DNA of 64,000 nucleotides from JBGTSJ01 sp041940305. GTDB taxonomy: Bacteria; Planctomycetota; Planctomycetia; Planctomycetales; Planctomycetaceae. The notes under the pieces were generated by a model. It made no database searches. It was not told the origin of the DNA and was given only the letters and a program-made list of their open reading frames with translations. Shown here one piece after another: positions 52,153 through 59,656 of this stretch; position 1 is the stretch's first letter; every line of letters begins with the position of its first letter. The position numbers and the translations under genes are program-made. The stretch lies in contig JBGTSJ010000007.1 of the NCBI GenBank assembly GCA_041940305.1, positions 124,001 to 188,000 on the forward strand. Reading direction: 5' to 3'.

Positions 52153-53883
52153 TCACGCGGTATGCAGCTTCAGAAAGCGGTGGTGCTCCAGTTCGTGCTT
52201 GGGGACGGCCGTCACGCGCGTCACCGGCAGCTTGATCTGCAGTTGTTGAATCAACATGCCGGGGTCGGCCTCCATCTGCTGGGCCATGTCCACCGCGGCG
52301 TCGAGCAGCGAGTCGACGACGTCTTCCGGGCAGATGGCCGGAGCACCCGTGCCGAGCACGCGCCGCAGGGCGGCCCGCTTCTTCGCGCGATTCACGGCGT
52401 TCTGGTAATGGACGCCGGCCAGGATCTGTCCGGCGGTCACGTCGTAGGTCCGCTGCGTATCGGTGGCGTACTTCGCCACGACCGCCGGAAAGATGCGGGC
52501 GACCGCCGGTCCCAGGAACCGTTCGCGAACGTCCTCCAGCGGCAGCGCCGTGCGAACCTCCCCTTCCACCGACCAGGGGAGCGTCTGCTTCGACGCATAG
52601 ATCCCCATGATGTCCACGGCGGACTCGCGTGTGATCGCCGGCATCGGCGCGACGAAATCCCCGAAGCGACCGGGCCGTTTGAGGGCCTCGTCGAGCCGGT
52701 CCGGGCGGTTAGTCAGCCCCACGCACAGCACATGAGCCGGCGGACCCCCGATCCCGCCGTTCTGGGCGAGCCCCTGCATCTCGACGAGCAGCGCCTCGAG
52801 CGCATCGCTATGGGATGAGGAGGTGACGTTCCGCTCTCCGCCCCCTCGCTTCTGGAGTGAATCGATCTCGTCGAACACAACGAACTGGACGAGCGGCAGG
52901 TCGCGCGGAACTCGCTGTCGCGCGCGAATGCTGCCCCACAGGTCCTCGCGCACGATTCGTGCGTCCTCTCCCCACCACATGCTTTTGAGTGCGTTCGGCT
53001 TGATGTGATACAGCACGACGTCGAACCCGTAGTCCCGACCGAAGTCCCGCATCCAGACGGCGAGCGCTTCCATGAAGGCGGTCTTTCCCATCCCGGGCTG
53101 GTACGAGTACAGCAACGCGCCGCGCATCGGCGTGAGATCGAAGTCGTCCCGGACGTCGTCGAACACCACCCGCAGCAGGATGTCCTGGATGAAGGCCTCG
53201 GCGACGTCATCCAGGCCGGCCAGCTGGTCCAACCGTGTCCGCACCTGGTCGAGTGGCACTTCGAATTTGCTCTCCGAGTGATCCGCCGGCAGCATCCCGA
53301 TCGCCCACCGCTCATCGTCCCGCTGCAGGATCAACTTCATGTCCGGCTGCAGCTGTTCGATCCGCAGCGGAGCGGCGAGCGTCGCAATCCCCTCCTCGCC
53401 GCGGCGCTTAATGCGGACGATGAAGTTGTCGCGGTCCATGAACCCGTCGAACGTGACGACCTCCCCGTAATGCGACGCCAGCAGTTCGGGTTGATCGCGC
53501 CAAGTGCCGATGATCACCCCGTCGTGCACACAGACGTACTCCCACGGCTGCAGCGCCTCGAGTTCCTCGACGCTCACGCTGGGATGCACGCCCAGCTCCT
53601 GCAGCTGACTCCCCAGCCGGCACACCGCATGCGGCTGTCCCGCTGGTGTGAGACGCACGGTTTCCAGATGCATCAGCGAGGCGTTCTTCTCCACAAGCTC
53701 GCGAAGCATCGCCTCCAGTTGCTCCGCCGCGTCCGCCGAGCTGGAACAGTCGCGACGAGCCCGCATCAACTCCGCCGCCACCGCCTCGGGCTCGCTGAGG
53801 ATCCGCTGAATGATGTTGTTGAACTCCTCACGATCGCCGGGCGTCTGGAACTCAAGAGCATCGCGAAGGCTGGGACGTGGCAT
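52153..53883 (-). CDS. arc: ARC/Mpa-type AAA ATPase (Pup/UBact unfoldase-like)
   Basis: 576 residues. Residues about 30-75 form the N-terminal coiled coil that captures Pup in Mpa/ARC. Two OB-like domains follow (about 75-215), then the AAA module: Walker A YQPGMGKT (261-268), a pore-loop-like SMWWGED (301-307), Walker B FVVFDEID (334-341), the sensor region GLTNRPD (389-395) and the arginine-finger region RPGRF (403-407). The Walker A differs from the usual GPPGCGKT. The C-terminus (HHRFLKLHTA) lacks the hydrophobic-Tyr-X tail that docks Mpa on the 20S proteasome. Its stop overlaps the possible GTG of the next gene by four bases. It starts after a 326-base repeat-rich gap. Confidence 0.88.
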   Translation of the reverse strand: MPRPSLRDALEFQTPGDREEFNNIIQRILSEPEAVAAELMRARRDCSSSADAAEQLEAMLRELVEKNASLMHLETVRLTPAGQPHAVCRLGSQLQELGVHPSVSVEELEALQPWEYVCVHDGVIIGTWRDQPELLASHYGEVVTFDGFMDRDNFIVRIKRRGEEGIATLAAPLRIEQLQPDMKLILQRDDERWAIGMLPADHSESKFEVPLDQVRTRLDQLAGLDDVAEAFIQDILLRVVFDDVRDDFDLTPMRGALLYSYQPGMGKTAFMEALAVWMRDFGRDYGFDVVLYHIKPNALKSMWWGEDARIVREDLWGSIRARQRVPRDLPLVQFVVFDEIDSLQKRGGGERNVTSSSHSDALEALLVEMQGLAQNGGIGGPPAHVLCVGLTNRPDRLDEALKRPGRFGDFVAPMPAITRESAVDIMGIYASKQTLPWSVEGEVRTALPLEDVRERFLGPAVARIFPAVVAKYATDTQRTYDVTAGQILAGVHYQNAVNRAKKRAALRRVLGTGAPAICPEDVVDSLLDAAVDMAQQMEADPGMLIQQLQIKLPVTRVTAVPKHELEHHRFLKLHTA

Positions 53884-53916
53884 GGCTGGCTCCGAGGGGG
53901 GTGGTGAGTAGTGTGC

Positions 53917-54003
53917 GGGTATAGTGGGTATAGTGGGTATAGTAGGTATAGTGGGTGAGTGGGTGAGTGGTGGTTGGTGGTTGGTGGTTGGTGGTTGGTA
54001 GTT
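53917..54003. repeat. Tandem repeats (GGGTATAGT)4, (GGGTGAGT)2, (GGTGGTT)5
   Basis: Four 9-mers (53917-53952, the last starting with A), two 8-mers (53953-53968) and five 7-mers (53969-54003, the last GGTAGTT) follow each other directly, about 35 bases upstream of the ATPase start. The plus strand has five GGG runs with short loops, so a G-quadruplex is possible on the template strand. Confidence 0.85.
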
Positions 54004-54169
54004 GGTAGTGAGTCGTAATTGGTGCGTGGCGTGCGTGTCGGGAGAGCAAGGCTGTCTAACCTCACGTTGGATCTGTGCTCACATTCGATCGGTGGAACTG
54101 AACAGTTCTGAGATTTGAGATGTGAGATTTCAGATCTGAGGTCTCAGATCCTGCCCCCAAACCTCCAGT

Positions 54170-54197
54170 CCTCTGTCCTCTGTCCTCTGTTCTCTGT
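54170..54197. repeat. Heptamer tandem repeat (CCTCTGT)4
   Basis: Three exact copies and one TCTCTGT, starting about 40 bases before the end of the gap and lying immediately downstream of the JAMM gene's stop codon (at 54210). Read on the other strand the unit is ACAGAGG, close to the GAGGTCA unit at 50311. Confidence 0.8.
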
Positions 54198-54209
54198 CCT
54201 CCAACTCTC

Positions 54210-55241
54210 TCAGTCCCGATACCGCTGCCAGCGAATGGGGCGCATCTCGCCTCCGCGCCACGCATGAATCTCAAGCACCGGCCGTTTGCCTTCGGCGCCG
54301 AGCTTGCGGCCGGCAATCGGCATGACGGTGCTCTTTGACGGGAACAATGTTTCCAGCACCTGGTAATCGAGCAGCGATACCAGCGTGCACTCGGCCAGAG
54401 GACAGTTTGCGTTCGTATTGCAGTTGCCGCATTCGGTGGACCAGCCGTGCGTGTGCACCACGGTCATCACCCGTTCTCCCATGCCGCGGAGGGCGCAGAC
54501 CTCGGCCGCTTCGGCGAGGGCCTCGTTGCTGATCTTCCACTCATTCAATTTGCCGGTGTGACGGCGATCCTCCAGATAGGCCGTCAGGATCTGGACGATG
54601 CGCGTCGTGGTATGGGGCAGAGGTTCCTTGAGCCGCACGTTTAGCCCGATGGCTCCGCCGCCTGTCTCGTTTGAACCGCGGGCCAGGCAGGCTTCGATGG
54701 AGTCCTCCACAAGCCGCTGGTTGGCCAGCAGCGGGCGGTCAGGGATCAGCTCACCGGCGCCGAGTTCGCGAAAGCCAAACTCCTCCAGCGTCCCGTCGAT
54801 GATCGCGGGGGGCTGCAGCGACGGAGCTTCGATCGACGCGGCGTCCGAGGGAAGAGCGAGCAGCATCCGGTACGCGGTGTCTCCCTCGGCAAGCGTTCCC
54901 TCCTCGCGGAGCTGCAGCATCCGCCGCTGCTCGGATCGGTTCCACGGGCCGGCCCGGAACTGCTGCGTGAACTCCGCCGTCGATCCATTCGTGCCGGCTG
55001 TCAGATGAACGTCGATCCGCTCAACGCGCGGAGATTCGGAGAAGTGCGGCTCAATCCGCACCCGCAACAGATCGGACTGCTCCGGCAGGCAGTCTGCCAG
55101 CACGCCGTGCGTGTACGTTTCGTCGATGAGCGCCGCGATGTCCGCGGTGACATCGACGCTGGAAATCGGCCGGTCTTTGATATCAGGCTTGCGGCGCAGT
55201 TCGGATGTGAACTGGTACGTGTTCTCGATTTCAATCTGCAT
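54210..55241 (-). CDS. JAMM/MPN metalloprotease (deubiquitinase-like) with Cys-rich insert
   Basis: 343 residues from ATG 55241 (GGGAG six bases upstream); an ATG at 55376, also with GGAG upstream, would add 45 residues. The JAMM zinc site is complete: Glu192 in SNETGGGAIG, His263 and His265 in VVHTHGW, Ser289 and Asp292 in LVSLLDYQ. Between HTH and SxxD, where the family has a short loop, lie four cysteines (271, 274, 280, 285) that could bind a second metal. The N-terminal 150 residues are unrecognised. JAMM proteins remove or process ubiquitin-like tags, and this one lies directly downstream of the Ubl gene. Confidence 0.85.
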   Translation of the reverse strand: MQIEIENTYQFTSELRRKPDIKDRPISSVDVTADIAALIDETYTHGVLADCLPEQSDLLRVRIEPHFSESPRVERIDVHLTAGTNGSTAEFTQQFRAGPWNRSEQRRMLQLREEGTLAEGDTAYRMLLALPSDAASIEAPSLQPPAIIDGTLEEFGFRELGAGELIPDRPLLANQRLVEDSIEACLARGSNETGGGAIGLNVRLKEPLPHTTTRIVQILTAYLEDRRHTGKLNEWKISNEALAEAAEVCALRGMGERVMTVVHTHGWSTECGNCNTNANCPLAECTLVSLLDYQVLETLFPSKSTVMPIAGRKLGAEGKRPVLEIHAWRGGEMRPIRWQRYRD

Positions 55242-55456
55242 CGCTGACTCCCGCCGGGGGGGACACAAAGCTGCTGTACTTTCCACCGGCTGGACCTGCA
55301 GACGCGCACCGGTTTCGGCGCGCACCGCAATCGCAGCCGCCTTCAGGGCTTTCCTTGAGCGAGCGAAAAACACCATCAGGGCCGCTCCGGCCGTTGGCCC
55401 GCGGGACGTCAGCGAGCTGCCGTCCCCGGCCGTTCACGACCCTGATGGCCGGTCAC

Positions 55457-55723
55457 CTACATCGCGCCGGCGGACACTTCCGGCAGGACGGACCATTCGG
55501 CGTCCGAATCCGTGAGTTCCTCGAGCGTCTGCTTGTTGTCGAGCTTCACGCCGCGCGAGAATGCCGACCAGCGCAGGCCGTCGTTGGGAATCCGCATCCG
55601 CTGCAGATACACATCGACCGCCTGGCCGACGGTGTGCCGCGGCGTGAGGTCTCCATTCAGCTCGGTTTCGTAGCGCTTCTGCCGACTGATGTCGGTCATC
55701 CGCAGTCTGGTTGCGGCCACCAT
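55457..55723 (-). CDS. Ubiquitin-like beta-grasp protein (Ubl)
   Basis: 88 residues from ATG 55723 with a strong AAAGGAG site. The pattern fits a beta-grasp fold: strand RYETELNGDLTP, helix TVGQAVDVYLQRMRI, strand LRWSAFSRGVKLD, turn KQTLEEL, strand AEWSVLPEVSAGAM. It ends PEVSAG-AM, so trimming two residues would expose a C-terminal Gly, as in other Ubls processed before E1 activation. Set between E2-like, unknown and JAMM genes it is the likely substrate of the E1-E2 pair. It lacks the classical Gly-Gly. Confidence 0.8.
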   Translation of the reverse strand: MVAATRLRMTDISRQKRYETELNGDLTPRHTVGQAVDVYLQRMRIPNDGLRWSAFSRGVKLDNKQTLEELTDSDAEWSVLPEVSAGAM

Positions 55724-55843
55724 GGTGCTGCTCCTTTCTGAGGGGTCAGGAAAATGAAGGTCGATTGGAGTCCCGCTTCTGAAGTCTGAATGCGTCTCCC
55801 GGAAGCCCGGCTTCTTCAAGAAACCGGGTTTCTCCTTTGGTCC

Positions 55844-56716
55844 TCAAGCGTCAGATGTCAGGAACATTTCCGCGTATGCCTGGGCGACGGCAGGTTCTTC
55901 ATTCAGCAATTTGAGCTCCGGTTCCACGCTCCTGGCGGCATAGGCCACCGCTTGTGCCGCGTAGGCCAGCCAGTCGCTGCGGATGAGATCGACACGCAGC
56001 GTGGATTCGACGACGAGTCGGCCGTCGACCACCGCGAGGCGGCAGAAGCGGAGTCGCTCGTTGAACAACAGCGACTGGTGAGCGACAGCGTCTCGTGAGT
56101 CGTCGGCGACGTCACCGATGACGAGACGGCGCAGGATGACGGCGTCCATCAACAACACGGCCTGCACGGGGACAGCCGCCCCGGCGATCCGTGGATGCAA
56201 CTCCCACCCGTAATCCGTCTCGACCGCCTGCTCGCCGGTCCACCCGGCCTCGTTGATCGCCTGCCGCAGAGCTTCGGCCGGCGGCGATTCATCGGGCGTA
56301 TCCGCTCCCGACTTCGGATTCCTGCCGAGCAGGCTGAGGAAACCGCACTTGATCTCGGCCAGGCTGCCCGGCAGATGGACGGCCCCATCGACGCGCGTTT
56401 CCGCTGCCAGACGCTGCTCATGGCCGCAGCGCGAGAACCGGACATTGCCCGGCAGTCCGGCACACTGAAGCAAGGCCGCATGCGGATCGGTTGGGGCGTC
56501 GGTGCTGGACCGCAACTGCACCAGATCATCGGCCTCCAGGACCGCGCGGGCCGTGAAGTGGCGCGTCTTGAATGTCCCGCGCTGCGCATCGTGCAGCTCG
56601 ATCCCGCCTCGCGTGAGGCCCTCGCGCAGGCTGTCGCTGCTCCCGCGCCCGAGCCAGCGTGCCAGGGCGGGGTCCATCGAGCCGTTGGCTCCATGTGTCT
56701 TGCGATCGTGTGGCAT
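55844..56716 (-). CDS. Unknown two-repeat protein of the tagging operon
   Basis: 290 residues from ATG 56716; an ATG at 56677 is also possible. The two halves look related: VRFSRCGHEQRLAAETRVDG (about 90-110) and LRFCRLAVVDGRLVVESTLR (about 225-245), each followed by a helix. This strand-turn-strand-helix layout resembles YbjN/type III chaperone-like folds, but the match is weak. No metal site or catalytic motif is seen. Its place between E2 and Ubl suggests a chaperone, adaptor or recognition subunit. Confidence 0.65.
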   Translation of the reverse strand: MPHDRKTHGANGSMDPALARWLGRGSSDSLREGLTRGGIELHDAQRGTFKTRHFTARAVLEADDLVQLRSSTDAPTDPHAALLQCAGLPGNVRFSRCGHEQRLAAETRVDGAVHLPGSLAEIKCGFLSLLGRNPKSGADTPDESPPAEALRQAINEAGWTGEQAVETDYGWELHPRIAGAAVPVQAVLLMDAVILRRLVIGDVADDSRDAVAHQSLLFNERLRFCRLAVVDGRLVVESTLRVDLIRSDWLAYAAQAVAYAARSVEPELKLLNEEPAVAQAYAEMFLTSDA

Positions 56717-56756
56717 GGGGCGGCTTTCTGTGTGAGCGGCGGCGATGGTGGCGATG

Positions 56757-57374
56757 TCAGTAAAGGGGCGGCACCGGCTCGAGTCCCGTCATCGCTTCAG
56801 GATCGAGTGCGAAGTAGCGCGACGCCTCCACGTCGGCGGTATGGTGGGGCCGGCGATTCTGATAGCTCAGGATCGGATAGAGATGGTTCGCGATCAGTGT
56901 TTCCAGATCTACGGGTCCACCCGTGGAGAATTCCGTCGTGTCCCCAGTGCAAAGCAGACCATGTTTCCGAGAGTAATTGCTGTGAAAGTACCCCATGGAA
57001 GGATCCAGCCGCACCGCGACGGACGGCTCGTGCATGTTGGCGAACATGTCGGGGCGGTAGATGATTACGCCGCGAATCGGTCCGGGCATCAGTTCAACGG
57101 GTGAATCGGGACCGAGCTTGCGCTTGTACGGCAGGTCCATCTCAAAGTGGAAGATTCGCGGCGTCGGAGCCGGCTCCGGAATGAGGCGAATCCGCTTCGT
57201 CTTCGAGAGCAGCCCGGCGACGCAGTTGTCGTACGTGTTGCGCAGGAACTCCCGCGTCAGCATGCCGAGCGGCGTGGACGGGTCGGGGAGATCATCATGC
57301 ACGGACGCCAGCCGCGCCAGCCGATCGAGCATCTCCTGCAGGTCAAATTGCGTCGTCGCGGTGGACATGGCCAT
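56757..57374 (-). CDS. E2-like ubiquitin-conjugating enzyme
   Basis: 205 residues from ATG 57374 (or 57368). The UBC-like core is seen in RIFHFEMDLP (strand), IRGVIIYRPDMFANMHEPSV (strands with the Pro-rich turn), LDPSMGYFHSNYSRKHGLLC (125-142; HSN aligns with the E2 HPN motif and Cys142 with the active-site Cys) and VDLETLIANHLYPILSYQN (helix). An N-terminal helical extension of about 60 residues precedes the core. It would take the Ubl from the ThiF/E1 encoded 35 bases upstream. Confidence 0.78.
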   Translation of the reverse strand: MAMSTATTQFDLQEMLDRLARLASVHDDLPDPSTPLGMLTREFLRNTYDNCVAGLLSKTKRIRLIPEPAPTPRIFHFEMDLPYKRKLGPDSPVELMPGPIRGVIIYRPDMFANMHEPSVAVRLDPSMGYFHSNYSRKHGLLCTGDTTEFSTGGPVDLETLIANHLYPILSYQNRRPHHTADVEASRYFALDPEAMTGLEPVPPLY

Positions 57375-57409
57375 GTCTCGGAGGGTGCCGTATTCAAGGA
57401 CCAAGTTGA

Positions 57410-58555
57410 TTAGTTCGGGCTCAGTGCTGTGAAGTAGCGTTGCGTTGGTCCGCCAGCCTCCCTGGCGTTCAACATGACTCCTTCCGGGAGTCCCAGTTCG
57501 GCGAGCGTGCGGTCGCGTATCCGGAGTTCATGGATCTGCACCAGATGCATTGCTGCTCGTTGCGACTCCGTACGCCATGTCATCCGCTCGCCGCAGCGGG
57601 AACACGCCGGCGGATCGGCCCACGCTGTGCCGACGCTCTGTATTGTTGCGCCGCACTCGCATCCAGCCTCAATGCACAGCGGATGCCCATGCGCTTCCAG
57701 GGTGAAGTTGTCGGTCCTAAGGTCGCGGGCGATGTGTTGAACGACCTCACCCAGAGTGGACGACGACGTGTGCGGAGTGTGGCCAGGCTCCCACGCAAGA
57801 TGTCCGCTCATGCAGCGCGACGACCGCTGCAGCTGAGCCGACATAATGTGCATATGAGTGAAGTCGATGGTGACCTCGTGATTCAGCGCCAGTTCAATCT
57901 CGTTGCCGGTGACGATTCGCTGGGCCTGGATAATCGTGGCGCCGGCCAGCATCTCCGCGAGAGCGCCACCGGCCAGAGTGGGAGGACGCTCCGGCGTTCC
58001 TTGCCCCGGACAGGGCGTGGGATCTACGGCGCTTAGCAAGTCGTCCACCGAGTACGTGCAAAGCTGACAGGCGCCGTCGTTCGCGGCATGCGAGCAGAGC
58101 ACGCGTCCCACTTGAAATCGCCCGCTGCCGTCGAGTGCGCTGCGCAGTAACGGGATCTGCAGGCCGTTGCTGATCTCGGTGAGCACCCACGCGAGGCGCG
58201 GGTCGTCCGTCGCATCAATGAGCAGGCTGCATTCGCGCAGAACCGCGATCCCGACATGCCGGATATCGACCGAAGCACCCGAAGCCGCGCCGGGCGTGAT
58301 CTCATCGCACGCGCGGATCAGCGAATCAACCTTGCTGTGGTTGGGCCGCAGCACCTGGGTTCCGAGGTTGTGCTCTTCCACCCGATCGGGATCCCAGAGC
58401 CGTACCTTCGTACCGGACCGGACGGCTTCCAGAGCGATACGGCTGCCAAGCGTGCCGCAGCCGATAATCCCCAGGCAGGCAGCCTGCCAGCGCGCGAACG
58501 TATCGTTGCGAAACATCGACGTGGCACGCAGACGGTGATAACGGTCGGGAGTCAT
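57410..58555 (-). CDS. ThiF/MoeB/E1-like Ubl-activating enzyme
   Basis: 381 residues from ATG 58555; its ATG overlaps the stop of the upstream gene as ATGA. The adenylation domain shows GIIGCGTLGSRIA (29-41, nucleotide loop), LWDPDRVEEHNLGTQ (53-67, with the Asp/Arg/Asn of the family) and DATDDPRLAW (114-123). Cys182 in DPTPCPGQGTPERP is the candidate thioester cysteine. The C-terminal 100 residues hold CECG (299-302) and CSRCG (318-322), a zinc ribbon-like module. Together with the downstream E2 this gives Ubl activation and transfer. Confidence 0.87.
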   Translation of the reverse strand: MTPDRYHRLRATSMFRNDTFARWQAACLGIIGCGTLGSRIALEAVRSGTKVRLWDPDRVEEHNLGTQVLRPNHSKVDSLIRACDEITPGAASGASVDIRHVGIAVLRECSLLIDATDDPRLAWVLTEISNGLQIPLLRSALDGSGRFQVGRVLCSHAANDGACQLCTYSVDDLLSAVDPTPCPGQGTPERPPTLAGGALAEMLAGATIIQAQRIVTGNEIELALNHEVTIDFTHMHIMSAQLQRSSRCMSGHLAWEPGHTPHTSSSTLGEVVQHIARDLRTDNFTLEAHGHPLCIEAGCECGATIQSVGTAWADPPACSRCGERMTWRTESQRAAMHLVQIHELRIRDRTLAELGLPEGVMLNAREAGGPTQRYFTALSPN

Positions 58556-59133
58556 GCTCCCCCCTTTCCGCGATGCAGGGCCGCGAGTTCGAACAACTTC
58601 GGGAGTTGTGACGGCTTCGGGAGCGACGGCTGCCAGTCGCCGGCCGCCGGGTCGAAACCACAGCGCGGGCACTGGAACTTGACGTCGGCCTTGATCGCCA
58701 TCTCCCAGGCCGCCTGCTTGTAGATCACGCTGCATTCGGAACCCGGCCGTCCCGGGCACACCACGATCGCTTCACCGTCCTTCAGCCGGGCCTTGGTGAA
58801 GAAGCAGTACAGTCCCTCCCCGTGCGTGGCCGGGTCGTATTGCGAGACGGCGATCTCAGCCGCTGCGGCGACCCAGTAGCGAACTCCGTCCACGTCCAGG
58901 CAGTCGGCATGCAACAGCGCATGCGCACCCGATGGCACGGGCGCCCCGTTGCGTCTCACCGCGACGCTCTCCGGCACCAGCAGCGCCGCGACCGCTCCGC
59001 GTCCCGGACGAACCGGAACCACACGTGGTGAGTTCCGCTCCGCCGCAGCGTCCAACGACTCGCGATGCAGCGATACCGGTTCCGTCACGCGCCGCGCGGT
59101 TGATGACTGGTTTGCCGCCGTCCAGAGAATCAT
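58552..59133 (-). CDS. RING/treble-clef zinc-finger protein, candidate E3
   Basis: 193 residues from ATG 59133 (AGGGAG upstream). An N-terminal beta-rich segment (VRRNGAPVPSGAHALLHADC and VDGVRYWVAA, about 59-90) resembles the FHA-like domain that precedes prokaryotic RING-like fingers. The zinc region reads LYCFFTKARLKDGEAIVVCP, GSECSVIYKQAAWE and FQCPRCGFDP, with Cys110, 126, 134, 155 and 158. One expected partner of Cys110 is Thr113, so the first metal site may be incomplete. It is the first gene of the operon and the best candidate for the E3 that brings E2 to targets. Confidence 0.65.
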   Translation of the reverse strand: MILWTAANQSSTARRVTEPVSLHRESLDAAAERNSPRVVPVRPGRGAVAALLVPESVAVRRNGAPVPSGAHALLHADCLDVDGVRYWVAAAAEIAVSQYDPATHGEGLYCFFTKARLKDGEAIVVCPGRPGSECSVIYKQAAWEMAIKADVKFQCPRCGFDPAAGDWQPSLPKPSQLPKLFELAALHRGKGGA

Positions 59134-59656
59134 TGTGCTGCTCCCTTTGTCGGATTGACGCCCACGCAGTCGGCCCCGGCCGATTCCTCACTCGAACATC
59201 GTCGAACGCCGTTTGATCATTCCTACGCGAGACCGCAATTCCCGGTCGATTCCCCCGTGGTATCGGGCTCATCCTGCTGCTGCGGGACGGTAGGTTGTTG
59301 TTGGCGCGCGGACGTTGATCCGCTCTGATCAGGTGGACTGGCTGGCCCCTGGTTGCAGTCGGTCGTTGAGAGAACGCGGAATTCTAGGAGCGCGCATCAT
59401 CCGCCCGGAGAGAGGGCGGTACGTTTCGGCTTGTTCGGTGCTGAAATAGTGCTCAGCAGGTGGGCCATGGCCGCGCTTGACCGCGGTTCTCTTCAACCGT
59501 CCAACCTTGAGGCGGCCGAAGCCACGCATCCCGTCATTTCACTTTCGGCGATCAGCAACAGAATCCCGTCCAACTCGAATTCCGTTGGCGAACCGCGGGC
59601 GCTTGTCCGTATGCAGCGTCCCGCAATCCAGGTGTCCAGTTCAGGAGGGCGAAGCG
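59134..59656. promoter_or_regulatory. Divergent promoter region of the tagging operon and its candidate regulator
   Basis: About 520 bases separate the operon's first gene from the SorC-like gene on the other strand. No gene is convincing. The region should hold the operon's main promoter and operator. I could not identify a clear operator palindrome by eye. Confidence 0.5.

Larger units (their letters stand above)
53884..54209. promoter_or_regulatory. Repeat-rich gap between the JAMM gene and the ARC gene
   Basis: 326 bases split the operon into its ubiquitin-like and pupylation-like halves. It contains the tandem repeats listed separately and GAGATTT-type motifs (about 54110-54150) similar to those at 50370-50410. 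It is a natural place for an internal promoter for the ATPase gene and the genes after it. No gene is evident. Confidence 0.55.

Noticed and set aside
48458..53883. 20S proteasome subunit genes expected in a UBact operon
   Set aside because: I looked for PrcA/PrcB-like frames (N-terminal Thr after a propeptide, about 230-280 residues) among the operon genes and gaps and found none.
53917..54003. Repeat tract as coding sequence (minus-strand frames rich in Thr, Tyr, Pro, His)
   Set aside because: The short open frames there are pure translations of tandem repeats and have no ribosome-binding site or family.
55231..55437. 68-codon frame with CDCGARRNRC between the Ubl and JAMM genes
   Set aside because: It starts with GTG without a good ribosome-binding site and overlaps the possible longer JAMM start in another frame; nothing supports it as a gene.
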